From NCBI GenBank assembly GCA_022184915.1, contig JAGTJU010000001.1:1-64000 (forward strand): a DNA stretch of 64,000 nucleotides, given 5' to 3'. The notes beneath the pieces are model-generated. The model had not been told where the DNA came from. It saw nothing but the letters and a program-made list of their open reading frames with translations, and made no database searches. This DNA comes from Myxococcales bacterium. GTDB taxonomy: Bacteria; Myxococcota_A; Polyangia; Fen-1088. Position numbers and translations under genes: made by a program. Below, piece by piece: positions 27,946 through 35,292 of this stretch (position 1 is its first letter; each line of letters opens with the position of its first letter).

Positions 27946-29287
27946 GACGGCACCATCTCCTTTCCGATTGCCACACCTCGCTCGTGCCTTGCACCACGAG
28001 CTCGTAGACAATCGCCTGTTTGCCGGGGGCAGGCCGGAGCAGGCGTCCCACCCGTTGCGTGTGTTCGCGTTCCCCGAGCCGCCCCGCCACCACGATGCCC
28101 ACGTCGGCCTCGGGCACGTCGAGCCCCTCGTTCAGCACCTGCGCCGAGACCAGCGCGGCAAGCTCACCCCGCCCAAAGCGCGCCAGCATCGCCTGCCTTT
28201 CCTTGCGGGTGATGTCGCAGGTGAGCGGCATGATGAGATGCTCGCGTGCCACGGCGTAGGCGGTTTCGTTGTCAGCCACGAACACCAGCGTGCGCCTGTG
28301 TTGGTGGTCGCGCAGAAGCTCTGCCAACGCACGCCGCTTGCAACGCGGAAACGCGAGCAGATGCCTCGCCCGCCGCCACGCCGCCAGCCCGCGACGGCCT
28401 TCGTTGGTGCCGGCGGCCAGGCGCACGAAGTCCTCCCACTGGCCCCGGGGGTGTTTGAGCCGAAAGAGCCCGAGCGCCTCCCGGTAAACGCTCACGAGCG
28501 CGTCGTAAGTGGCGCGTTCGTCGTCGTCGAGTGACAGCGGGATCTGCACACGAGAAAAGGGCGCCAGGTTCTCGGATAGATCCGCCACGTCCAGCGTGAA
28601 CACGGCGGGCCCGATGAGGCGCGCCAGGGCCATCGCCGCAGGGCCCGGAGGTGGCGGGGTGGCGGTGAGCCCGAGGCGCAGGGGCGCGATCGACATCTCG
28701 AGCGCTTCGTCGAAACGGGAGTTGCCGAAGTGATGGGCTTCGTCGATCACCAAAAGACCAAAGGCGTTGCCGAGCTTTGCCATGTGCTGGGTGGCGCTGG
28801 CGTAGGTGGCCACCGTGAGGGGCGCCAGTGTGCGGTCCCCATCGCCCAGACAGCCGATGGGACCCGCATACACGTTCGCCAGCGTGTTCACCCACTGGGC
28901 GAGCAGCGCACGCGTGGGCACCAGGCAGAGCGCGGGGGTGGCCGTGCAGGCGAGCGCGGCCAACGCCAGGCGGGTTTTCCCCGTGCCGGTGGGCAGCGAC
29001 ACCACGCCCCGCCTGCCGTTTTTGCGCCAGGCCTCGAGCGCGGCTCGTTGGTAGTCCCGCAGCGGCAGTGGTGCAAATCCGGACGGCTGTGCGAAGAGCG
29101 GGCGGAGCGTGTCGTCGAACGCGACACCCTTTTGCCGGAGGACCCGCCGAATAGGGTACGCGAGCCGGGCGGGCGCGCGAAAGGCATTGACCCGGGGATC
29201 CCAGCGCAGCGCCGGGATCTGGCCGGGATCGATCTCAGGCGGCGGATCGTGCAACAGCACGGTGCCGCGATCGAAGACGAGTTGCAT
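27917..29287 (-). CDS. XPB-like superfamily 2 DNA helicase
   Basis: 456 residues. An N-terminal damage-recognition-like segment (1-70), motif Q region PLRDYQRAALEAW, Walker A PTGTGKT (99-105), DEAH box IDEAHH (181-186), motif III LGLTATP, and in the second RecA lobe VSAQVLNEGLDVPEAD (motif V) and QRVGRLLRP (motif VI). The set and the size match archaeal/bacterial XPB rather than UvrB or RecQ. XPB unwinds DNA in nucleotide-excision repair. The Bax1-like gene follows and overlaps its end, matching the archaeal XPB-Bax1 pairing. Confidence 0.85.
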   Translation of the reverse strand: MQLVFDRGTVLLHDPPPEIDPGQIPALRWDPRVNAFRAPARLAYPIRRVLRQKGVAFDDTLRPLFAQPSGFAPLPLRDYQRAALEAWRKNGRRGVVSLPTGTGKTRLALAALACTATPALCLVPTRALLAQWVNTLANVYAGPIGCLGDGDRTLAPLTVATYASATQHMAKLGNAFGLLVIDEAHHFGNSRFDEALEMSIAPLRLGLTATPPPPGPAAMALARLIGPAVFTLDVADLSENLAPFSRVQIPLSLDDDERATYDALVSVYREALGLFRLKHPRGQWEDFVRLAAGTNEGRRGLAAWRRARHLLAFPRCKRRALAELLRDHQHRRTLVFVADNETAYAVAREHLIMPLTCDITRKERQAMLARFGRGELAALVSAQVLNEGLDVPEADVGIVVAGRLGEREHTQRVGRLLRPAPGKQAIVYELVVQGTSEVWQSERRWCRLAPRRRPSP

Positions 29288-29904
29288 GCGGCCGCCATGT
29301 TGCGAGCGGCGTGCCAGGTATTGTGTTCGCCGTCTTCCGCGCCCCTCTCACCAGGACTTGCCGAGCCGAATGTTGACGACGGGGAAAGGTTCGAGTTCGT
29401 TCTTCGTACCTTCGCCTTCTTTCACGTAAAGCACGCCACCCCCATTGCTGGCTGAACTCGGCATCACCCCCGGGGCCGATACGGCCAACACGTACACGCG
29501 CGCGCAGCTGGCGGCCGCCACGAACATCGAGCCCCTGCCGCGTGGATTCTCCTGTTGGTGGTGGGCCTCATCGAGGCGCGTTCGCACGAACGCCCGATCT
29601 TGCTGACGGAAGGCTTTGCCCGCACGGGGCACACGCGGCGGGCGGAGTTCTAACGGGTGCTGGCCAACGCGGAAGAGCGGCTCGCCGGCACGTTCGTCGA
29701 GCTGGCGGGCCTGTTCATGAAGCCCGCCGAGGTCCAGGAACGGCTGGACAGGCTGGCCACGGTAGAGGCCGAGATCGTCGAAGGCCCCGGGTTCGGCAGC
29801 CGCGTGCACTGATCGAGTCGTGGCGGTCAGCGGCACGGGAAGCGTTGAGCCACGCATGCCGCAGAGGCGTAGCTTTCTGGCCAACTCTGGTTAAGATACA
29901 CCAA
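29288..29904. other. intergenic region with decayed coding remnants
   Basis: Over 600 bases with no intact gene. The plus strand from about 29540 reads a coding-like stretch ending VEGPGFGSRVH with a stop at 29810, but an in-frame TAA lies just after TRRAEF near 29653. A preceding stretch near 29440-29545 (LLAELGITPGADTANTYTRA) is in another frame. On the minus strand the end of a frame near 29348-29440 (FPVVNIRLGKSW) weakly recalls a beta-barrel C-terminus. These look like fragments of lost genes at the left border of the low-GC island. Confidence 0.4.
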
Positions 29905-31587
29905 ATGGCGTCCGTGTCGAATCAGCAACTTCTTTCCCCTCTAGAGAAGCCGCCGCAAGCTTTCTCGCTCACTGTGAGGAAGATTCTTGGGAAGGTGGAA
30001 GCAGCCGAAATTCGCGTTCCGGACTTTCAAAGGCCTCTGCGATGGAAAGCGAGCGACGTAGTAAAATTGTTCGACAGCGTCCTCAAAGGCTACCCTATAG
30101 GCTCACTGCTCTTCTGGAAGAAGGATGCTCCTGCGGATGAGAGTTTCCGAATCGGCAATGCGCGACATCCAGTTCCAAAGAAAGACGGAGCGTGGTTCAT
30201 TGTAGACGGTCAGCAAAGAACAACGGCTCTCGCGGCCGCGCTCTTGGACCTGGACCACCGCGGGGACAATCGCTGGATCGTTCGGTACGACCCGATTGAA
30301 ATGCAGTTCTTGTCGGGAGAGCCATCGGGAGACGAAAAGGGACGGCATGTACCCCTCCGAACGCTAGGCGACTTGAAGCGGCTCGGCAGATGGCTTAGGG
30401 ACTGCGAACTCGACGTTGCCATGCAAACACAAGTTGAAGATGTTCAGCAGCGCATCCTGGACTTCGAGGTCCCTGCCTACCTCATGGACACGGACGACCC
30501 CGAGGGGCTAAAGGGGGCGTTCGCCCGACTAAACAGCACGGGCGTCAGAATGCGCCCTGATGAGGTATTTCAGGCTCTGCTCGGAACGCGAGCACACACG
30601 GCAGGCAAGCTGGACCTGCAACGGCTTCAAGAGAGCTGTGACCTGGACGGATTCGGTCAGCCGCCTAGACCCGAAGTCTTGAAAGCGGTTCTGGCCATGA
30701 GCGGCCTAGATCCCTCGAGGAGATTAGAGGACCTTGGAGAGAAGGCGGTATCCCATCTCGTCGGAGAGTTCGATGCGACGGAGGCACTCCAGGCCACTGT
30801 TGCATTTCTGCAGACCCCTTCTGACAGTGACGACTCCGGAGCCGGCATCCCCTCGTACGGCTTCATTCCTTACCCAATAGCGTTCGTCCTGCTTGCGCGG
30901 TGGTTCTATCTTTTTCCGGAGACAGACAAGCTCACCCGACGCGAACTCTCTAAGTGGCTCTGGCGCGGCGTTGTCACTGGAGTCCATCAGCGAGCAGCGG
31001 TGTCGAAGATGCGGCTGCAGTCTCGCAGCATAGTCGAGGACGATTTCGAAGGATCTTTGAAGAGACTCCTGGACTCGGTAAACGAGCCACTGCACGTCGA
31101 TTGGACGCTCCAGCCGTTTTTCTCGCGGAACGCCGCAAGCAGAGTGGAACTACTTACTCTGCTCGCGCTAGAACCGTCGGACCGTAGAGGGAAGGTGTCC
31201 TGGAAGGCGCTTGTGTCTGATGGCGAGCGAGTAGCCCGCGAGATCTTTCGAAGCAAAGCCTGGGAAGGACTCGAGCTGGAATCGAAGCAAGCGGCACGAA
31301 CCGCAGCGAACAGAGCTCTGCTAGACGCGCGCCACACGGGTCTCAGCAGTGAATTCAAGACCTGGTCGTTTGAGCATGATCGGGCAGCACTCGAATCGCA
31401 TCTCATCGACAAAATCTCGTTTGAACACTTGATTAGGAACGATGTCGCGCAGTTCCTCATTCACCGTGGGAATCGGGTGCGCACGGCAGTGTCCAAGTTC
31501 CTTTCGGTCAAAGCGGGTATTGGAGAACCGCGTCTCCGTCCAGTTGACACTTATCTAGATCACGCGGACTCTCCAGAGTCGGATTGA
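29905..31587 (+). CDS. DUF262 protein (GmrSD/ParB-like N-terminal fold)
   Basis: 560 residues. DUF262 motifs are clear: VPDFQRPLRW (38-47), LFDSVLKGYPIGSLLFWK, VDGQQRTTAL (100-109) and FARLNSTGVRM (near 208). The DGQQR motif is found in GmrS-type and related NTPase/nuclease subunits of anti-phage systems. No DUF1524 HNH motif is seen at the C-terminus, so it is not a full GmrSD. Base composition is clearly lower in G+C than its surroundings, indicating transfer. ATG at 29905 is the first Met with homology after it. It is followed 17 bases later by a HipA-type kinase, the two forming an operon. Confidence 0.85.
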   Translation: MASVSNQQLLSPLEKPPQAFSLTVRKILGKVEAAEIRVPDFQRPLRWKASDVVKLFDSVLKGYPIGSLLFWKKDAPADESFRIGNARHPVPKKDGAWFIVDGQQRTTALAAALLDLDHRGDNRWIVRYDPIEMQFLSGEPSGDEKGRHVPLRTLGDLKRLGRWLRDCELDVAMQTQVEDVQQRILDFEVPAYLMDTDDPEGLKGAFARLNSTGVRMRPDEVFQALLGTRAHTAGKLDLQRLQESCDLDGFGQPPRPEVLKAVLAMSGLDPSRRLEDLGEKAVSHLVGEFDATEALQATVAFLQTPSDSDDSGAGIPSYGFIPYPIAFVLLARWFYLFPETDKLTRRELSKWLWRGVVTGVHQRAAVSKMRLQSRSIVEDDFEGSLKRLLDSVNEPLHVDWTLQPFFSRNAASRVELLTLLALEPSDRRGKVSWKALVSDGERVAREIFRSKAWEGLELESKQAARTAANRALLDARHTGLSSEFKTWSFEHDRAALESHLIDKISFEHLIRNDVAQFLIHRGNRVRTAVSKFLSVKAGIGEPRLRPVDTYLDHADSPESD

Positions 31588-31604
31588 ACAGGAGCTTTCG
31601 CGGC

Positions 31605-32855
31605 ATGACCATGAAGGTGACGCTACCGGCAGTTCAAGTTGGGACTCTGGAGCGGACTCGTACCGGCCTGGTAAAATGGATTCCGGATATGGCTTGGGAA
31701 CAGACCCGGCAGCGTCCACGGCTTGGGATAGGTTTTCTGCGCTCGCCTGGTCCCAGACAATCGGGCACCGGTTTGCTCCCCTGGTTCGAGAACCTCCTCC
31801 CGGAAAAAGGCAGCATTTTGCGAGAGAAGCTCTGCGCCGCTCACGGGCTTAAGGAAACAGACTCCTACAGGCTACTTGGGGCTCTCGGAGTGGATCTTTC
31901 GGGAGCAGTTGAAGTGTCAGTTGCCACGCCGTCCAGCCCTGCTTCGGCAAGAGTTTTCCCAGAGAATGCAGCGCCCTCCGACCAATTCCGGTTCTCACTC
32001 GCTGGCATGCAACTGAAGTTCTCAATGTCGATGGTGCGCGATAAACTGAGTTTGGCGGCAGAAAGAGGTGCCTCGCAGTGGATCGTCAAACTGCCAGGAA
32101 CCCGCCATTCAGAACTTCCGGAAGTGGAGCACGCAACGATGGAATGGGCAAAGGGCGCCGGCTTCGACGTTCCTCCTAACATGGTAGTTCAGACCTCCAA
32201 CTTGCTGGGGTTGCCGACCAGTTGGATAGAAGACGTACCCGACGCATTTGCGATCGAGCGTTTCGATCGACGCGTAGACGGCTCAAAGATACATCAGGAA
32301 GATCTTTGTCAGGCGCTTGAGCTCCTTCCGGACCACAAATACGGAGATTCTGGGTCAAACCGAATCGGGTTTGACGGCGCATTGAAGTTTGTGAGCGACG
32401 TCGCAGGCGAAGATCAAGGACGGGAAATGGCCCGCAGGATCGGCTTCGTAATTGCCTCTGGGAATACCGACGCTCACCTTAAGAACTGGAGTCTCCTTTG
32501 GGGAAATGCGGACCTGCCTACTTTGACGCCCTGCTATGACTTCGTCAGCACAATAACCTGGGCCAACTCATACGGCTGGGAGCTTGCAAACGGTCCTGAA
32601 CTGGGGCTCACTTTAGGGGGGGCCAGGAGGTTTTCCGCCGTATCACCCGAGTCCCTTCTGGCGCTTGTGAAGCGTTCGGGGCTGGCATGGTCTGCCTCAG
32701 AAGTGCGTTCTGGGATTGAGCGCGCGCGTGATGCCTGGGCGTCTTGCCAGGATGGAATGCCCGAAACAATGAGGCGCGAACTGTCGAAGAACTGGATGCG
32801 CGTTCCTCTTTTAGCCGAGATGAGGCCGAACAATCTGAGCACGTCAACGCTCTGA
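31605..32855 (+). CDS. HipA-domain Ser/Thr kinase without a HipB partner
   Basis: About 416 residues of the HipA family, toxins that phosphorylate translation factors and cause dormancy. HipA_N features: VGTLERTRTGLVKW, FENLLPEKGSILR, LLGALGVDLSGAVEV. Kinase features: Gly-rich loop FSLAGMQLKFS with Ser131 at the site that is autophosphorylated in E. coli HipA, catalytic GNTDAHLKNWS (Asp289, Asn294) and metal Asp312 in PCYDF. The core is intact. ATG at 31605 behind CAGGAG is preferred; a TTG at 31584 overlaps the DUF262 stop. There is no HipB-like helix-turn-helix gene next to it; DUF262 takes that place. Confidence 0.85.
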   Translation: MTMKVTLPAVQVGTLERTRTGLVKWIPDMAWEQTRQRPRLGIGFLRSPGPRQSGTGLLPWFENLLPEKGSILREKLCAAHGLKETDSYRLLGALGVDLSGAVEVSVATPSSPASARVFPENAAPSDQFRFSLAGMQLKFSMSMVRDKLSLAAERGASQWIVKLPGTRHSELPEVEHATMEWAKGAGFDVPPNMVVQTSNLLGLPTSWIEDVPDAFAIERFDRRVDGSKIHQEDLCQALELLPDHKYGDSGSNRIGFDGALKFVSDVAGEDQGREMARRIGFVIASGNTDAHLKNWSLLWGNADLPTLTPCYDFVSTITWANSYGWELANGPELGLTLGGARRFSAVSPESLLALVKRSGLAWSASEVRSGIERARDAWASCQDGMPETMRRELSKNWMRVPLLAEMRPNNLSTSTL

Positions 32856-33548
32856 ATTGGACGCAGTGCCTTGGCTTCTCTGGGCGTGCTGCATCTGTTT
32901 GCCGTCGATATGCGGCCTGACGTCGCGCCAAAGCCTCGAACCTACGTGCCCTATCCGTGGCTGAAAGAGAAGAGGTGCTCGCGACGCTGAATGAGCTGCG
33001 ATTCTGCAATCTGGCGCCAGTCGAGGTGTTTGCCGCGCTCCTCGATGAGGGCAAGTATCTCTGCTCCGAACGAACGATGTGTCGTATTCTCGGCGCCAAC
33101 GCCCAGGTTCGTGAGCGACGCCGACAGCCGTGCCACCCCGCAGTATGCAGCCCCTGAACTCATGATGATAACCCCTTCTCTGAGGCTCAGTTCAAGACAC
33201 TGAAGTACCGACCAGCCTTTCCCGAACGATTCGCGTCGATCGAGCACGCGCGCCAGTTTCTGCGGGAATTTTTCACCTAGTACAACACTCAGCACCACCA
33301 CAGCCGGCTTGCCCTGCTCACGCCGCACGACGTCCATCATGGCCTTGTCGACGAGCGGCTGGCGCATCGTGCTCGCGTCCTCGACGCCGCTTATGCCGCC
33401 AATCCACACCGCTTCGTCAACAGAGCGCCCAAGCCCCGGAAGCCGCCCGAGACGGTTTGGATCAACCCACCGAAACCGAACAGCACCACAGAGGAGACGC
33501 AACAGTAAACTTCCATAACGCTGGTCTCAAAGTCATTGACAGGTTCCG
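32856..33548 (+). mobile_element. decayed IS3-family insertion sequence
   Basis: This interval covers the transposase remnant and its probable right end. The tail after the OrfB stop (GGTCTCAAAGTCATTGACAG) resembles IS3-group right ends. It is followed at once, at 33549, by sequence duplicated from the 35293 gene. The left end is not distinguishable. No target-site duplication could be identified. Confidence 0.5.
32918..33508 (+). pseudogene. IS3-family transposase (OrfB) remnant
   Basis: The frame reads LSVAEREEVLATLNELRFCN and SERTMCRILGANAQVRERRR, the N-terminal part of an IS3-family (IS407-like) OrfB. After about 33150 the frame is broken: the central catalytic core with the first two acidic residues is missing, and the match resumes near 33173 with DNPFSEAQFKTLKYRPAFPE. 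It then runs through a stop codon in place of a Trp (before YNTQHHHSRLALLTPHDVH) to a conserved TVWINPPKP end and a TAA at 33506. The element is internally deleted and dead. OrfA is absent. Confidence 0.8.
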
Positions 33549-33774
33549 CCCTACGAGCTGAAACTCGAGTACTTCAGGAATGACGCTGGTCGAAGCGCCA
33601 CGCAGTAATTCTCATTGGAAATCAGACGTTGATCGTCGAGACGGACCCGCCTTCCGGTAAGAAGGATGAACCTGAAATCCTGACGTTCACGGTCCACGTT
33701 CCGGCGCAAGGCGATCGGGTGCGCGTGACGGCACCGAAGGAGGGGGCGCTGGTGCTTGGTGACGCCGAAACCCC
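33549..33774 (+). pseudogene. broken partial copy of the M15-domain gene
   Basis: This stretch is nearly identical to 37306-37535 inside the 1667-residue gene downstream, starting at CCCTACGAGCTGAA and ending at GACGCCGAAACCCC. It carries a few substitutions and a 4-base loss near 33600 plus a stop (CAGTAA), so it cannot be translated through. It starts immediately at the IS right end. The simplest reading is that a tandem paralogue of the large gene was interrupted by the IS and then mostly deleted. Confidence 0.8.
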
Positions 33775-33912
33775 GTTCTCAAGATGAACGTACCGCTCGA
33801 GCGCGGGCACGGTGCGCCGATCCCTTGGCCAGGGCTGGGCCGTGGACGGCGCCGGACCCAACCGGAGAAGATCACTCTTGCAAGAGGGCGTCTCCGGTCA
33901 GAGTATCGCGTC
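33775..33912. other. short non-coding gap before the lipoprotein gene
   Basis: About 140 bases between the paralogue scar and the lipoprotein start. It is open in the lipoprotein's frame from 33784, but that extension is Arg/Gly/Pro-rich and gives no signal peptide, so it is treated as non-coding. No promoter is obvious. Confidence 0.35.
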
Positions 33913-35277
33913 ATGAACCGGTCGCTCGAGTTTTACGCGCACAATAAGGGTACTTCGTCGCAGATTCGGTACTGCTTGACGATGGGGGCGCTCGCCATGC
34001 TCTTGGAGCTGACCGCTGGGACGCTCGGCTGCAAGCGGGGGAGCGAGCCGTCGCCGCTCCCGGTAGCACCGCCGTCCCCAACCAAGGTGGCGGAGCCAAT
34101 CCAAGGCGGATCCCATCAGGGCGCCGACGAGCCAGACGCCTACGCACTCGTGATCGCATCTGGGAAGAAGTTGGAGGAGGTCGAGCAACGGGTACACGCA
34201 TTCCCGAAGCCTGAGGTCCTGAGGCTGAGTGAGGGGTTTCCGCGCGTGCTGGCTCCGAATGAGGCCGGCGGAATTGGGAACGAGGAACGAGTGGCGGTGC
34301 TTGGAGTATGCGCAGACAAAGAGGATGCGGAGGCAGCGCGTGAAGTAGCCGTGGTCTTCAGCTCGGACGCCGTGACGGTGAAAACGGTCAAGGCCCCGGC
34401 GCTGACCCCCACCTGCCCTCAACTCAAGTTGGCGACAGGAGGCAACTTTGGCAAAGTGAAGGCCCGTGCCCCCGTGCGGAAGGACCTGCCTTCCATCGAG
34501 TGGGTCGTAAGGTCGGGCCGGGCGCCGTGGAAATGCTTGAAGCACACGGTCTCAATCGAACGCGACAAGTTCCCGCTTTGGGTGCGCGTGTTCGAGGACA
34601 ACTGCGGCGTCGGCGAGAGCCGGTACAAGCGAGAGCACAGAGAGCGGTGGACGCCGGCTCCCTACGCTCGCTGGAACGGTCCCGATGGCGAGCCGACCGA
34701 GTGGTACCCCTTCAAAGGGGATCCTGACAGAGCTCCCGATCCGGACAGCGACGACGTAGGGGTCAACCGAGAGTTCTCCTTCCGGCTACTCGAGGTGAAC
34801 ACGCGCTGGCTGCTGGTCGTGGATACCTTCGGCGATGTCACCGACGAGTACTCTTTCTCCAGGACGCAGACCCTGCTCGAGCAGGCTGCGAATGAGCTGG
34901 AGGTTTTCAAGCACTACCCGGTGAACATCTTTGCTTCGACGTTGATCTTCGATGTTAGGGCAGGGGACGTCCGTGTGGTTCTCAACGAACCTCGCTGGTG
35001 GGGATCCAACAGCTTGGCGGTATTTCCATCAGACGGCGGATGGCCGCCGGAAAGACTGACTCTTACCTATTCAGTCTACCGCAACGAGAACTTTACTCGC
35101 TGGTCAGATCCTCAGAGCGCAACCTATCGGTGGTCGCCAGAGAAGGGCCTGTACGAATTCGAGACCGCTAATCCGCTGGATGCGGGAGAGCCAGTCAGGT
35201 ACAGATGGACACGGTCAGCAGCGAAGGGAATATATGAACTCGAGGTGCTGAGAGCGCCGGATGCCAAACAGCCATAG
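33913..35277 (+). CDS. lipoprotein of unknown function, upstream of the hydrolase genes
   Basis: 454 residues from ATG 33913 (431 if ATG 33982 is used). A hydrophobic stretch MGALAMLLELTAGTLGC ends in a lipobox, so the mature protein is lipid-anchored in the envelope. A Pro-rich linker follows (SPLPVAPPSPTK). The rest is not recognised: a charged region about 70-190 and a Trp/Tyr-rich beta-type region about 215-450. It ends 15 bases before the 1667-residue hydrolase gene, in the same operon. An envelope lipoprotein next to peptidoglycan hydrolases could be an immunity or docking factor; that is inference from position only. Confidence 0.65.
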   Translation: MNRSLEFYAHNKGTSSQIRYCLTMGALAMLLELTAGTLGCKRGSEPSPLPVAPPSPTKVAEPIQGGSHQGADEPDAYALVIASGKKLEEVEQRVHAFPKPEVLRLSEGFPRVLAPNEAGGIGNEERVAVLGVCADKEDAEAAREVAVVFSSDAVTVKTVKAPALTPTCPQLKLATGGNFGKVKARAPVRKDLPSIEWVVRSGRAPWKCLKHTVSIERDKFPLWVRVFEDNCGVGESRYKREHRERWTPAPYARWNGPDGEPTEWYPFKGDPDRAPDPDSDDVGVNREFSFRLLEVNTRWLLVVDTFGDVTDEYSFSRTQTLLEQAANELEVFKHYPVNIFASTLIFDVRAGDVRVVLNEPRWWGSNSLAVFPSDGGWPPERLTLTYSVYRNENFTRWSDPQSATYRWSPEKGLYEFETANPLDAGEPVRYRWTRSAAKGIYELEVLRAPDAKQP

Positions 35278-35292
35278 GCAGGTGCAGGCGCC

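Noticed and set aside
29348-29884. 178-residue minus-strand frame as a real gene
   Set aside because: No family match along its length and no ribosome-binding site; only the last dozen residues weakly recall a beta-barrel end.
29905-31587. Calling the DUF262 gene a full GmrSD type IV restriction enzyme
   Set aside because: The C-terminal DUF1524 HNH motif is not present, so only the N-terminal family can be claimed.
33784-33912. N-terminal extension of the lipoprotein up to 33784
   Set aside because: It would bury the lipoprotein signal behind 43 Arg/Pro/Gly-rich residues; ATG 33913 or 33982 is more plausible.
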